Source: Bacteroidales bacterium (GTDB lineage: Bacteria > Bacteroidota > Bacteroidia > Bacteroidales > JAIOZK01). Taken from it: a stretch of DNA of 64,000 nt. Under the pieces are notes generated by a model, which searched no databases, was not told where the DNA came from, and saw only the letters and a list, made by a program, of their open reading frames with translations. The position numbers and the translations under genes are program-made. The stretch is from positions 186,001 to 250,000 of the forward strand of contig JAIPBS010000001.1 in NCBI GenBank assembly GCA_021738625.1, read 5' to 3'. Positions 1 to 10,201 of this stretch are shown one piece after another (position 1 is the first letter of the stretch; the number at the start of each line of letters is the position of its first letter).

Positions 1-302
1 ACGATGGTTGAATCAACATTCCCGATTTCAAAACCTTCTTTTCTGATCAATTCGCAGGTTTTCTTCAAAAGGATTTTGCTGTCGATGTCTTTCAGGTTGG
101 CGTCGGTATCGGGGAATTGCCTGCCTATGTCGGGCAGGGCGGCTGCGCCCAGCAGGGCGTCGCAAATGGCATGGATGAGGGCGTCGCCATCGGAATGGCC
201 CAATGAACCTTTGTCGGCTGGTATGTTGATCCCACCCAGCCACAGGTCCCTGTTTTTTACCAGTTGATGGACATCGTAACCGAATCCAACACGGATATCC
301 AT
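1..302 (-). CDS. ispF: 2-C-methyl-D-erythritol 2,4-cyclodiphosphate synthase, 3' end cut by window edge
   Basis: The minus-strand frame starting at the ATG at 302 reads [14 protein letters not shown] and then [20 protein letters not shown], the signature of IspF. This enzyme makes the cyclic diphosphate in the non-mevalonate isoprenoid pathway. The Asp and His of DVH are the known zinc ligands of the family, and the HSDGD loop is the conserved substrate loop. About 100 residues are visible out of a usual ~160, so the C-terminus lies outside the window. The gene begins 12 bases after the porV stop, so it is probably co-transcribed with the porU/porV cluster although the functions are unrelated. 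Confidence 0.95.
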   Translation of the reverse strand, partial: MDIRVGFGYDVHQLVKNRDLWLGGINIPADKGSLGHSDGDALIHAICDALLGAAALPDIGRQFPDTDANLKDIDSKILLKKTCELIRKEGFEIGNVDSTI

Positions 303-314
303 CTTTAGGAAATC

Positions 315-1529
315 TTAATTATTATTTTGATTCTGGAACGCATCAAAGTCGAAATGCAGCGTAAACCGCAAGGTGTTTTCCAGCGGATTTTGCTGTTCAA
401 GCGGGATCAGGTATGCAAAGTCAAGCCCGAACACGTTATAGCGTAAACCTGCGCCCAGGGTGAAAAATTTGCGATTGCCCTTGGTTCTGTCTTCATAGAA
501 GAAACCGCCCCGAACTGCAAATTGCTTGTCATACCAGTATTCAGCACCGAATCCGTAATAAAACTCACGCATTTCCTCGCTGAATCCTTCGGGGGCGTCA
601 TAAAACGATTGAAGCATCCCCTGAATAACAGATACGTTAGGGTCCTTTCCTTTTGCAATCACCCGGTCTCCGTCGGGGCCAATAATAGGCTGGCCGTTCT
701 TATCCAGAGCATAAACCGGCGGGGTGGGCACCAGCAACTTGTTCACATCAACCATAAAAGAAAGTTCGTTATAGTCGTCAAGCTCCAGTTTAACAGAAGG
801 CCCGAAACGCAAATTGGTAGGAATGAAGTCCTTCTCAATATTGGCTGCACTATATGAAATCTTGTTACCGATATTCGAGATGATCAGTCCCCATGCCAGC
901 TCGGCGTTCACATCAAACAGATCAACATCTTTGCGCCAGTATAGCGACACGTCAGCTGCAATGGATGTACCGGCAGTTGTTTCGGCGCCCTGCACAAACT
1001 GACCCAGGGTCAGGTTGGAGTATATAAATCGTGCACTGACCGCACCACTGAGATTATTCGACAATTTTCTTGAGTAAGTACCGGTAAAGGCAAATTCATT
1101 CGGCTTTACAGGGAAACCCTGATCCTCGGCACTTTGCCTGAAAATAATTTCTCCAAGTGTGAAATATCTTAAGGAAAAACCCACCGCCTGATTTTTATCC
1201 AGCTTATAGAAAAATGACAGATAGGCCAAATTGATATCGTTAACGAGTTTCCTGAGCCAGGGGCTGTATGACATGGCAAAGCCCATCTTCTTGTCGAGGA
1301 AAGCCAGTTTTGCGGCATTCCAGTATATGGAGTTCGCATCGGGAGAGGAAGAAACCCCTGCATCACCCATAGCGCCGCCACGTGCATCCGGGGCAATGGT
1401 GAGAAAAGGTACTGCTGTTGTGATGGTATTTAGATTTTTTCCGCTCAACTGATGGTATTCGGGATCATCCTGTGCGTTCAACTGGATCGAAAGGGCGAGG
1501 GCGCCCAAGAAAACTAATACTCTTTTCAT
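315..1529 (-). CDS. porV: Type IX secretion outer-membrane protein PorV (LptO)
   Basis: 404 residues with a signal peptide ending LNAQ|DD. The body is a FadL-like beta-barrel with alternating aromatic strands and the family-typical segment PDARGGAMGDAGVSSSPDAN near the N-terminus, followed by IYWNAAKLAF. PorV is the outer-membrane shuttle that carries T9SS cargo from the Sov translocon to the PorU sortase; it is needed for cargo secretion and A-LPS attachment in Porphyromonas. It lies directly downstream of porU, the order known from other Bacteroidota, which supports the call. The gap to the upstream gene is 70 bases, and an own promoter is not obvious. Confidence 0.93.
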   Translation of the reverse strand: MKRVLVFLGALALSIQLNAQDDPEYHQLSGKNLNTITTAVPFLTIAPDARGGAMGDAGVSSSPDANSIYWNAAKLAFLDKKMGFAMSYSPWLRKLVNDINLAYLSFFYKLDKNQAVGFSLRYFTLGEIIFRQSAEDQGFPVKPNEFAFTGTYSRKLSNNLSGAVSARFIYSNLTLGQFVQGAETTAGTSIAADVSLYWRKDVDLFDVNAELAWGLIISNIGNKISYSAANIEKDFIPTNLRFGPSVKLELDDYNELSFMVDVNKLLVPTPPVYALDKNGQPIIGPDGDRVIAKGKDPNVSVIQGMLQSFYDAPEGFSEEMREFYYGFGAEYWYDKQFAVRGGFFYEDRTKGNRKFFTLGAGLRYNVFGLDFAYLIPLEQQNPLENTLRFTLHFDFDAFQNQNNN

Positions 1530-1599
1530 TACGGATTGTTTAATTCGAATTTATGCTTGAAATTTTAGAGTAATAAACGGTTCATATATTTTATTATTG

Positions 1600-4500
1600 T
1601 TACCTGATTAAAACCATTTTACCTGAGGCCTGGGTGGAGTAGCCCAAGTCATTTCTAAGGATAACATTGTAGATGTATGTGCCGCCGGGCAGTTTCGCAC
1701 CCCGGTCGCCCGTACCGTTCCAAACAATTGTTGTCATGCCGGGATCATCGTTTACGGGTTTTATGATATTTTTAACAAATTCCCCGTTCAAAGCGAATAT
1801 CTTAATCTCCACTTCTTCAACACCATTTGCCGTACCTGTGTTGAATGTGAAACGGGTTTGATCATAAAACGGATTGGGGTAATTCCTGAGTTCGGCAACG
1901 CTAAAGTCGGATCCTCCAGACACCACGAAATCGATCGTTGCCACAGATGAATTGTTATAAAGATCCCAGGCTTTCACTTCAAGGGTATGCGGACCTTCGC
2001 TCAAGTCATTAAGTTTGAATGCCAGCGCCCCATTTTTATAATTATCCTTAGCCGTTTCATAATGATCATTCAGGATGATGGAGTTGCTGTAGTCCCCGTC
2101 GAGGGTAGCAACAATATCATGTCCAATGCCATTTCCATAAAAATTGATGCCGCTCTCATCTGAAAAATGGGCGATCAGCAGCGGATCCGTATTGGTATAA
2201 TCTCCATTTTGAAAACCGGGATTGTTCATGTAGAGATCGATTGCCGGTCCGATAAGATCAGCTTCCGCGTTTTGATTACCCCCCCCCACCATCACATCAT
2301 AAAATCCATTGGCATCCATCACCGAAGAGGTGTCTTTTGCGTAATAGATGATGCGGCCTTCCCCGTAATTCAGGTCCATATCCACCGGCAAAAGCGCTTC
2401 AAAGGAAAACACGCCCTTGTTGACAGTGGCCCTGCCGCTGTATATCACATCCTTCTGCACTTCAAAAGTGCGCGGCGGGCTGGCTTGATCATTGCCCAGG
2501 GTGGTGATATCCTTGGGTTTGTCATAAATCTTCGGATAGATCAGTCCGTTGAAGTTTTCTACAGGATCACCACTCTGGTCGGTGATCCGGCCTTCGATGA
2601 TAAAGGCGCCCAGGGAAGACAGGGTATCTGCGGATTCTAAACTACCTGCATCCCTGATGGCCGTGGTTTGAACATCCATTGAAGGATAAGCCAGGCGAAG
2701 TGCCGGATCGCCCAAAATCGTAAAATTCAAAACATGCTCACTGTAATGGCTTTTGGTTTTCATGAAGATATCTCCCAGCCTGGGCATCTCTCCGTTAATG
2801 GGTTTAAAAGCATTCAGATAAAAGGCGCGGTTCAGGTAAAAATTGGCTTGTGCAAAGGCCAGCCGGGTGGTGGTAAACAAACCGATGCCTCCTCCTTTTG
2901 GGTTCAGGAAAATAAGCTCTCCGGCAGAGATCAGCTCTGGGTTGTCGAAACGGCTGAACTCGCAGGTGGCTGTCATAAAAAGCGGCATTTTATCATAATT
3001 ATCCCAGCTGTTGATAGTTGGAATGTTCAGAACACTCTCTTCCGACCATCCCAGTTCGCCTCCATGTCCGGTGTAATTCACTACCAGAGCACCGTTTTTA
3101 ACCGCATTGTCGATGGCTTTATTCACATCCGGATATCTTTTCCCTCCAGCAACACTCACCTGCTGATAGGAATCCAGGTAAATTTTGTTGGAATGATATT
3201 GCCTGTAAGAAGTGTCAACGATCCGTGACAGTTTTTCGGCATGTGAAAAGTGGAGATTGCCGTCTTCATCGTCAGCTACAAAAATAATTTCATTGCGCCA
3301 GTTGCCCATCACCTTTGTATAATTTTCCATGTAATGGGATATCTTTTTTACGGCGTTGGCAGCTTGTTGCTCGTCATTCACCGGGAAACGCCCCACGCCC
3401 ATATCCATCACGCCATAGGCGTTGTGGCCTTCACCAGGATCCAGAAGGGCGTAATAGTCGTCGGTTACAAATGAAGAGGTATATAAAAAGGATTCTTCCG
3501 ATTGAAATGTAGGGATCAGGTTCGGATAAATGCCGGTCCTGTCTTTGGGATCATAGGACCCATCTCCAAACAACAGCATATAACGGGGCAAGCCCTGATC
3601 TTTTCCGCGTTCGTAGAGCATGCGTGCAAAATCCCTGATGGCAGTAGGATCCTGTGACCCGGATGAAAACTCATTGTATAATTCATCCGTTGTAACCACA
3701 TGATAGCTCATGCCGTCGTATTGTTCATGGAGTTGTCCCATGTGATGAGCATATTCTTCAAATTCCGGCGGCGCCACAACGATATAATCAACCGGTTGCA
3801 AAGCATGCAGATTTTGATTTTCAATCCTTTGAAGGATATCCGGATTGTTGAAACTGCTTCCATCCCAGGCCACGAATTCTCTTAAGGAATCGGTGCTCAG
3901 AGTGAAGAAGCAGGAATCAGCTGTCAACTCGGTTTCAACCTCTGCTATGTTAAACCTGTTGGATACTTCCCACACACGAACATTTTCGTTAATACCGCTT
4001 ATTGCAAAACGGCTTATCATACCGTCGCCAATGTTGTTCACGGTCCGGAAGAACAGCTGACCATCGCGCAAATGCAGCTTTCTCAGGTAATTGATCTCGA
4101 AATAATTTAGCCAGGCATATGAATAGGGATTGCCCGGCTCATACTTCATTTTCATCTGAAGCGTTTCACTGCTGGAGTAAAAGGTGTAATTCTTATGATC
4201 CGAATGGGCATAACGCATCCCGCCAAGGTTCAGGCTGGGGAGGGAAACATCACCGATAAGGTTGTCGTTGGCATAAACTTTAAAACTGTTTTCATCATTC
4301 GCCCTAACGGCATAAGCCATAGTAATGAAGACCGGGGAGGTGGGTACAATGTCCGTTAACTCAAAATCAAATTTCCGTTCGAGCACACTGTTAAATACTT
4401 CCCCGTACCAGTGTTTTCCGGAACGTGTCAGGCTGACTTCTTCATTTTCATAGGCCAGGTAATCGGTAAATTTATCGACATGCAGATCGGCCCGGCCTGT

Positions 4501-4998
4501 ATCCGAGGGCCGGAAGCCAATACGCTTGCCCTCTCCGTTGTTATATGTGAGGAAGTGGTAGGTATGATCATCGTAATAATCCATCTGGTGTTCAAACCTG
4601 AGTTGAAAGGGGTTGAATTCCCAGATAAACCCACTTTCGGCGAAAAACAAAATGTAGTCATCCCTGTCAAAACTTCCATCCTCAGCCCCTTCAACATATA
4701 TTGCATTTTCAATCAGATCATCATACCTGGCCAAAGAATTTCGCTCGGGCAACATGCCTGTGCCATTTCCACATATCCTGATGGTAGCCGGATTGATCTC
4801 AGAAACAGGAATTCCCGCTGATTCCAGTTGATCGTATGTAAGTTGCTGAATACCCGTTTGATTCACCCTGATCTTATACCAGGCTCCATCGGCCAGTACC
4901 GAGTTTGCAGCAAAGTTGCTTTGTGCTAATGTAATAAGAGGCAGCAGGCTAAAGAGCAGAGATGCTACAAGGGTTGTATGTATTTTGTTTCTTTTCAT
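1600..4998 (-). CDS. porU: Type IX secretion sortase PorU, C25 (gingipain-like) peptidase
   Basis: 1132 residues. A signal peptide (cleavage near TLAQ|SN) is followed directly by the domain beginning GAWYKIRVNQTGIQQLTY. The C25 caspase-like peptidase core shows the catalytic dyad: His in NYTGHGGELGW (about residue 645) and Cys in TATCEFSRFD (about residue 679). The C-terminus is an FlgD/T9SS-type Ig-like sorting domain (NYPNPF, then PGGTYIYNVIL, ending GKMVLIR). PorU cleaves the C-terminal signals of T9SS cargo and attaches the cargo to lipopolysaccharide at the cell surface. Compared with its upstream paralogue it lacks about 130 residues of N-terminal prodomain. Which of the two copies is the working sortase cannot be told from sequence alone. 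Confidence 0.88.
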   Translation of the reverse strand: MKRNKIHTTLVASLLFSLLPLITLAQSNFAANSVLADGAWYKIRVNQTGIQQLTYDQLESAGIPVSEINPATIRICGNGTGMLPERNSLARYDDLIENAIYVEGAEDGSFDRDDYILFFAESGFIWEFNPFQLRFEHQMDYYDDHTYHFLTYNNGEGKRIGFRPSDTGRADLHVDKFTDYLAYENEEVSLTRSGKHWYGEVFNSVLERKFDFELTDIVPTSPVFITMAYAVRANDENSFKVYANDNLIGDVSLPSLNLGGMRYAHSDHKNYTFYSSSETLQMKMKYEPGNPYSYAWLNYFEINYLRKLHLRDGQLFFRTVNNIGDGMISRFAISGINENVRVWEVSNRFNIAEVETELTADSCFFTLSTDSLREFVAWDGSSFNNPDILQRIENQNLHALQPVDYIVVAPPEFEEYAHHMGQLHEQYDGMSYHVVTTDELYNEFSSGSQDPTAIRDFARMLYERGKDQGLPRYMLLFGDGSYDPKDRTGIYPNLIPTFQSEESFLYTSSFVTDDYYALLDPGEGHNAYGVMDMGVGRFPVNDEQQAANAVKKISHYMENYTKVMGNWRNEIIFVADDEDGNLHFSHAEKLSRIVDTSYRQYHSNKIYLDSYQQVSVAGGKRYPDVNKAIDNAVKNGALVVNYTGHGGELGWSEESVLNIPTINSWDNYDKMPLFMTATCEFSRFDNPELISAGELIFLNPKGGGIGLFTTTRLAFAQANFYLNRAFYLNAFKPINGEMPRLGDIFMKTKSHYSEHVLNFTILGDPALRLAYPSMDVQTTAIRDAGSLESADTLSSLGAFIIEGRITDQSGDPVENFNGLIYPKIYDKPKDITTLGNDQASPPRTFEVQKDVIYSGRATVNKGVFSFEALLPVDMDLNYGEGRIIYYAKDTSSVMDANGFYDVMVGGGNQNAEADLIGPAIDLYMNNPGFQNGDYTNTDPLLIAHFSDESGINFYGNGIGHDIVATLDGDYSNSIILNDHYETAKDNYKNGALAFKLNDLSEGPHTLEVKAWDLYNNSSVATIDFVVSGGSDFSVAELRNYPNPFYDQTRFTFNTGTANGVEEVEIKIFALNGEFVKNIIKPVNDDPGMTTIVWNGTGDRGAKLPGGTYIYNVILRNDLGYSTQASGKMVLIR

Positions 4999-5022
4999 TC
5001 TTATCAGTTTCTATCAGATTGA

Positions 5023-5030
5023 CAAATTTA
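5023..5030 (-). promoter_or_regulatory. TAnnTTTG -7 box upstream of porU copy 1
   Basis: Read on the minus strand the sequence is TAAATTTG, an exact match to the Bacteroidota -7 element TAnnTTTG, 24 bases before the porU ATG. No clear -33 TTTG was seen. It would let the short porU be transcribed independently of the upstream paralogue. Confidence 0.45.
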
Positions 5031-5048
5031 ACATAGAATTCGTTGCAT

Positions 5049-5151
5049 TATACTGAATCTTATTAAATATGCAAAGCATTTTTCTGTTAGATTCAATTAT
5101 ATCGATTGAAGCAGGAGGTCAATCATTCCAAACCTTTTCCGGATCGGTATA
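5049..5151 (+). repeat. 103-bp structured dispersed repeat, copy 1
   Basis: Begins TATACTGAATC and ends GATCGGTATA, giving imperfect terminal inverted repeats. The left half folds as CTGAATCT...AGATTCAA around an inner ATGC...GCAT stem; the right half folds between TATATCGATT and GGATCGGTATA. It is the most diverged of the four copies in the window, yet has the same length of 103 bp. It begins 9 bases past the stop of the upstream minus-strand porU paralogue (5161). Confidence 0.85.
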
Positions 5152-5160
5152 AACCCTGTT

Positions 5161-8100
5161 TTACTGGTTCAGTATAATTAATTTGCCATTGTTTTCAGCC
5201 TTTCGGCCATCCTGCGTTTGGGCTGATATTCTGTAAATATACATTCCCCTGGGCAACCTGCTTCCGTTTGTGCTGTTACCATTCCAGCTCAGAGGCGTTG
5301 AGGTATATCCCGGTGACATGACCCTAGTACTGAGTTCCTGAACAAGCTTGCCCTGCATACTAAATATATATATGGTAACATCAATTTCCTGTCCGGCCAT
5401 ATTGTGTTCAAACATGAAAGAAGTTTCATCGAAGAACGGATTGGGATAATTCATGATATTTTCAACAATGAAGTCAGAAGTGGGCGCTACGACAAAATCA
5501 ATACTGGCATCCGAGGAATTGTTAAACACATCCCATATTTTCAAATAAATGGTATGCCTTCCCTCCTCCAGGTCAAACAAAGGATATTCAACCGAGCCGG
5601 AGCGGTAATCGCCCAGGTCCGATTCGTAGTAGTCATTCAATATAAAGGGGTCGTCCGACTTGCCATTCAACACAGCCACGATATCATGCCCGATGCCATT
5701 GCCAACCGTATTGATCCCGTTTTCATCATGCACCTTTGCGAGCAAAATGGGATTTTCATCGGTATATCCTCCATTCAGAAAATTGGTGTCATTCATATAC
5801 AGATCTACCTCCGGGCCGGCAAGGTCCTGCACGGCATCATCGTTATAACCTCCTACAATGATGTCTTCAAAATAACCTGTGGCGTCTCCATTGTCGTCCC
5901 GTGCATAAAAGCTGATCCGGCCGTAACCGAATTTGTATGCAATGTCTTTGGGAACCATGAAGGTTAAGGCGAAATCGCCATTTTCGATTGGAACCTTTCC
6001 ATTATAAATTACATTTTTATAAAGATGATACGACAAAGGGAAGCTGTGATCATCCTGTCCCCTGGTTGTGATCTCGGAAGCTTTGTCAAATACGGTAGTA
6101 AACAAAATACCGTTGTATCCGGTCTGTTTATTTCCCGCACAATCATAAATAGAACCTTCCATGTTCACCCTGGCCAAAGCTTTCAGGGTATCCGACAATT
6201 CATTTACCTGATAATCATTTATTTTCAATACGGCAACCGAATCCTTCGGATAGGCGATCCGCAAGGCGGGATCACCCAGCAGTGCATATTTTTTCACATT
6301 GGCCTCGTTGGCTCCGGTTTCATTTTTGGATAAACGCAAAATGTCACCCAGCCGAGGATATTCCCCATTTATCTTCTTAAAGGCATATTTATAAAATTTC
6401 TTGTTAAGTGTAAGATTAGGACTGGCAAAAGTAGCCCTTGTTGTTGTATACATAGCAATAGCGCCTCCGTTGGGATTCAGGATCACATATTCACCCGCAG
6501 CGGTCCGTTTGGGATCGTCGAAGCGGCTAAACTCGCAGGTGGCGGTGATGAAAACAGGCATGTTATCCAGGTTTCTCCATCCCTGTATATCCGAATTGTT
6601 AAGGATTTGCTCATGTGCCAGTCCCAACTCTCCTCCATGACCGGTATAGTTGAGTACCAGAGCGCCTTTCTCAACCCTGTTGTTAACTGCGGCATGAGCC
6701 GCGGGGTAGCGCTGTCCGCTGGGGGTGGATTCCTGCTCGTAACTATCCAGATAAATTTTATCGATGTTCAGATCCTTCACATTGGTTTCAACAAACTCAG
6801 CCAGCTGTTCGGCTTGCTGCACATGCAGATTGCCGTCTTCATCGTCGGCAACAAAACAAACGTAATTCCGCCAGGGTTTCATAACCTTATCGGAAAAGGA
6901 AGCATAATGAATGATCTTATCAACAACCGCAACCGCTTGTGATTTGGTAAAAACAGGTAAACGGCCCACGCCAATATCAAGGTTGCCGTTGGAGGCATAG
7001 CCTTCACCAGCATCCAGTTTGGCAAAGAAATCGTCTGTTACGTATGACCTTAGCGAGCTTAAAGATTCGGATGACTCCCAACTCAAAACATAATTGGTAT
7101 TGTCTTCCACCCTGTCTTTATAATCATATGAAGCATCACCGAATAAGAGCAGATATGAAGGTTCTGATCCCGGATCACTTTGATCGTAAATATGCTTCAT
7201 GAAATTTCTTATGGCGGATACATCTTGTGCACCGGAAGCAAATTCATTGAACACCTGTTTGGTGGTCACCACCTCGGTTGACATGTCGTCCTGGTCTCTG
7301 TGAAATTGCGCCAACCGCTCGGCTTCAGTTAGAAAATCAGGATGGCTTACGATGACTAATTTCACGTTACTGATGGCATGTAGATTTTGGTTATCTACCT
7401 TTTCAACAAACTCTTCTTGCTTAAAAGCGCTTTCGTCAAAAGCTATAAATTCAAGCAAAGAACCGGTTTCAAGTATGAATTTATAGGCGCCGGATTGAAG
7501 CTGCCCGTTCACCTCCTTAATATTAAAAGGATTGCTCACATTCCAAATCCTGAGGCCATCGACCGGATTGCCGATCTGGAACTCAGCGATATTAGGATTG
7601 CCCAGCGTCTGAACAGACCTGAATGGCATTTGCGATCCGGTAAAAATCAAATCCCTGGTATAGCTGACCTCAACATAATCAAGCCAGCCTTTTGAAGAAG
7701 TGGTTGTTTCGTTGTATTCGATCAGGATATCGATTTTTGAGCTTAAGGGGAAATAGGTATCAAGCAGTGAGCCTTCCTTGGCATAATCTTCATTGGAACT
7801 GTTGTATACACGGTCGATATAAACATTTCCCAACAGATCATCATCAGCAAACACCTTAAAATAACTGTCAATTTCAGAGCGGGCAAGCAATGCCGTGCGT
7901 AAGACCACTTCTTCCGAAGTAACCAGACCGGGCACTTCAAGTTCAAACTGAAAATCAGAATTCAGGTCAAAAGCATTTTCATACCATTTCCTGCCAGTGC
8001 CGATCAGGTTCACCTCATCAATTTCATGATAACTATAATCATTGAATGTGTTGATGATTTGATCTGCTTCATCGGAAGCCGGGTTTTGCTGACCAATCCG

Positions 8101-8970
8101 CTTTCCTGGTCCCAGATCGGATGTTATAAAATAATAGGTGTAATCATCATAAATATTCACCTTGTGCCTGAATGACTGACTAAGTTCCTGGTACTCCCAT
8201 TTTACCGGAGACTGTCCGTAAAACAGGATATAATCACCGGGATTGAAAACACCATCCGATTCACCCACAACGATAATGGAGTTTTCATGCAGATCCGTAA
8301 ACACGGGTTCATCCGTACTTTCAGGCAACATGCCCGGGCCATTTCCATACAAGCGCAAATTTCGCGGATCGACAGAAGCCACATCCACACCCATTTGTTC
8401 CAGTTCCGAATAGGTCAGCCTGTAAATGCCGGTTTCATTCACCCTTATTTTATACCAGTTGCCGGATGCAAGAAGCGACTGGCTATTCAGTGTAGCGGAT
8501 CTTTGATAAGTCAGAGTTTCATCTGCATATTCAAGGTCCAACTGGTAAAGCAAAAGTTTTTTAAAGGTATTGTCGGTGGTATCGTAAACAAGCGGCACAA
8601 AACCATAGCTACCGTATGCCTGCTTTCTCTCCCAAACGGTATTGATGTCAAATATAAGGGTATGTGATATCTTTTTCAGGTCGATCGGATCAATCGCTGC
8701 CAATTCGCTCGAATCGAGGGGTACAAAAACGCTGTTGCTCAGCCTGATGCGTTCGATGGCTTTATTTTCGGGCAGGTTACAACGTTTCTGATAAAATGGG
8801 AGGCTCAAGCGGTCCGCCTGATGGATAGCCCCTTCAAAACTCAGCAAACCTTTGCCGTCAGCCTTTTTGCTCAAATGCCAGTTTATTGATTCCCACGAAC
8901 TGTTTTGCGCAAGCGTTAAAAAGGGTAGCAACAATAATAAATATGCTAACAAAAAGACATTTTTTTTCAT
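5161..8970 (-). CDS. porU: Second PorU-like C25 peptidase with full N-terminal prodomain
   Basis: The start is placed at the ATG at 8970 (MKKNVFLLAYLLLLLPF), which gives a proper signal peptide ending LAQ|NS. An in-frame ATG at 9072 would add 34 charged/aromatic residues before the signal peptide and is unlikely. The product has 1269 residues: N-terminal PorU prodomain (to about 160), the GNWYKIRVNETGIYRLTY domain, a C25 core with dyad His in YTGHGGELGLA (about 779) and Cys in TATCEFSRFD (about 812), and a C-terminal sorting-type domain ending GKLIILNQ. It resembles the downstream porU domain for domain, so the pair is a tandem duplication. Given its complete prodomain this copy is the more conventional PorU by architecture. 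Confidence 0.88.
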   Translation of the reverse strand: MKKNVFLLAYLLLLLPFLTLAQNSSWESINWHLSKKADGKGLLSFEGAIHQADRLSLPFYQKRCNLPENKAIERIRLSNSVFVPLDSSELAAIDPIDLKKISHTLIFDINTVWERKQAYGSYGFVPLVYDTTDNTFKKLLLYQLDLEYADETLTYQRSATLNSQSLLASGNWYKIRVNETGIYRLTYSELEQMGVDVASVDPRNLRLYGNGPGMLPESTDEPVFTDLHENSIIVVGESDGVFNPGDYILFYGQSPVKWEYQELSQSFRHKVNIYDDYTYYFITSDLGPGKRIGQQNPASDEADQIINTFNDYSYHEIDEVNLIGTGRKWYENAFDLNSDFQFELEVPGLVTSEEVVLRTALLARSEIDSYFKVFADDDLLGNVYIDRVYNSSNEDYAKEGSLLDTYFPLSSKIDILIEYNETTTSSKGWLDYVEVSYTRDLIFTGSQMPFRSVQTLGNPNIAEFQIGNPVDGLRIWNVSNPFNIKEVNGQLQSGAYKFILETGSLLEFIAFDESAFKQEEFVEKVDNQNLHAISNVKLVIVSHPDFLTEAERLAQFHRDQDDMSTEVVTTKQVFNEFASGAQDVSAIRNFMKHIYDQSDPGSEPSYLLLFGDASYDYKDRVEDNTNYVLSWESSESLSSLRSYVTDDFFAKLDAGEGYASNGNLDIGVGRLPVFTKSQAVAVVDKIIHYASFSDKVMKPWRNYVCFVADDEDGNLHVQQAEQLAEFVETNVKDLNIDKIYLDSYEQESTPSGQRYPAAHAAVNNRVEKGALVLNYTGHGGELGLAHEQILNNSDIQGWRNLDNMPVFITATCEFSRFDDPKRTAAGEYVILNPNGGAIAMYTTTRATFASPNLTLNKKFYKYAFKKINGEYPRLGDILRLSKNETGANEANVKKYALLGDPALRIAYPKDSVAVLKINDYQVNELSDTLKALARVNMEGSIYDCAGNKQTGYNGILFTTVFDKASEITTRGQDDHSFPLSYHLYKNVIYNGKVPIENGDFALTFMVPKDIAYKFGYGRISFYARDDNGDATGYFEDIIVGGYNDDAVQDLAGPEVDLYMNDTNFLNGGYTDENPILLAKVHDENGINTVGNGIGHDIVAVLNGKSDDPFILNDYYESDLGDYRSGSVEYPLFDLEEGRHTIYLKIWDVFNNSSDASIDFVVAPTSDFIVENIMNYPNPFFDETSFMFEHNMAGQEIDVTIYIFSMQGKLVQELSTRVMSPGYTSTPLSWNGNSTNGSRLPRGMYIYRISAQTQDGRKAENNGKLIILNQ

Positions 8971-9029
8971 ACTACGGGGAATTAGTTGAGTAAAAAAAAA
9001 AGCCGGAACCAGCTTCACATCCACATAAT

Positions 9030-9037
9030 CAAATTTA
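9030..9037 (-). promoter_or_regulatory. TAnnTTTG -7 box upstream of porU copy 2
   Basis: Minus-strand sequence TAAATTTG lies 59 bases before the chosen start at 8970. It supports the 8970 start over 9072, because transcription starting here could not include the 9072 codon. Confidence 0.45.
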
Positions 9038-9154
9038 TCTTTAAACGTTACAAATAAGTGAATATTGCACATTTAATTAATTGTGAAAAAATGCAGGGAT
9101 TTTAAAAAATTATTGTATAATTGTACCCCTGAATAATTTACTGAAACTTAACAT

Positions 9155-10159
9155 ATGCTTAACAGACTGATATCTTCTGCCGCCTTACTGTTGTTAACAA
9201 GCATAGCGAATCCATTGTTTGCACAGGATCCTCATTTTTCCCAGTTTTATGCCAATCCTGTTTTTCTTAATCCCGCCCTAACCGGTTCGACCGAATGCGG
9301 TAGGATCAATCTGAACTACAGGAATCAGTGGCCTTCTCTTGGAAATGCTTATGTTACCTACAGTGCGTCTTACGATCAGGCAGTACCTTTTTTGTCAAGC
9401 GGAATAGGCTTGTCTTTTATGAGCGACAATACGGGAGACGGCGCCCTGAACAGAAACCACATCAACGGTTTTTACTCCTATAAGTTCAATGCCAGCGAAA
9501 GCGTGTTTATCAGTGTTGGATTCCAGGGAGCTTATATCCAGGAAAAACTCGACTGGAACAAACTGGTTTTTCCTGATCAGATGAATCCGTCGGGGCATGT
9601 CAACCCCTCTACTGCAGAAACCCCGCCCAGTTCATTCGATAAGTCCGTGGTGGATTTTTCAGTGGGTGCTGTGATGGATTACGACAATAAATTTTTTGCA
9701 GGTGTTGCGGTGCATCATCTCACCGAGCCAAACGTTAGTTTTTATGACGGTGAAGAAAGCATTATTCCCATGAAAATGACTTTTCACGGAGGAACCCAGA
9801 TCAATCTGTCACAAGGTGGTTTTGGAGTGATCGACCAGTTTGACCTCATCCTGTCACCTAACATTTTGTATCAGCAACAGGGCGAATTCCAGGAAGTCAA
9901 CTTTGGGATGTATTTGAGCCAGTACCCTTTCGTGGGCGGTTTGTGGTTAAGGAATAATCTTGGCAATACCGATGCAGCCATCGTACTGATCGGCTTGCAG
10001 CACAATAATTATAAGATCGGCTACAGCTTTGATTTCTCATTGTCGAAACTGAAAGACATTAGCGGAGGTGCACATGAGATCTCATTTTCCTATGAATTTT
10101 GTATATATCAAGGAGAAAAAAGACGAAGAATAAAGGCAATAAAAGCGCCTACTTTTTAG
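9155..10159 (+). CDS. porP: PorP/SprF family type IX secretion membrane protein
   Basis: 334 residues with a signal peptide ending LFAQ|DP. The mature N-terminus DPHFSQFYANPVFLNPALTG is the hallmark of the PorP/SprF family. The rest is an outer-membrane beta-barrel with alternating aromatic strands. Family members are T9SS-associated outer-membrane proteins; SprF-type proteins partner particular adhesins, while PorP is essential in Porphyromonas. It is divergent from the porU pair and 42 bases upstream of gldJ, so the locus combines several T9SS functions. Whether it is the core PorP or an SprF-type paralogue cannot be decided, since the canonical partners porL, porM and porN are not in the window. 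Confidence 0.88.
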   Translation: MLNRLISSAALLLLTSIANPLFAQDPHFSQFYANPVFLNPALTGSTECGRINLNYRNQWPSLGNAYVTYSASYDQAVPFLSSGIGLSFMSDNTGDGALNRNHINGFYSYKFNASESVFISVGFQGAYIQEKLDWNKLVFPDQMNPSGHVNPSTAETPPSSFDKSVVDFSVGAVMDYDNKFFAGVAVHHLTEPNVSFYDGEESIIPMKMTFHGGTQINLSQGGFGVIDQFDLILSPNILYQQQGEFQEVNFGMYLSQYPFVGGLWLRNNLGNTDAAIVLIGLQHNNYKIGYSFDFSLSKLKDISGGAHEISFSYEFCIYQGEKRRRIKAIKAPTF

Positions 10160-10201
10160 TTAATAACAAAATTTTGAAAAACTAAACAACAAAAATTCAA
10201 T

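Noticed and set aside
8971-9072. N-terminal extension of the second PorU-like gene from an ATG at 9072
   Set aside because: It would place 34 non-signal residues before a clear signal peptide, and the -7 box at 9030-9037 lies inside it.
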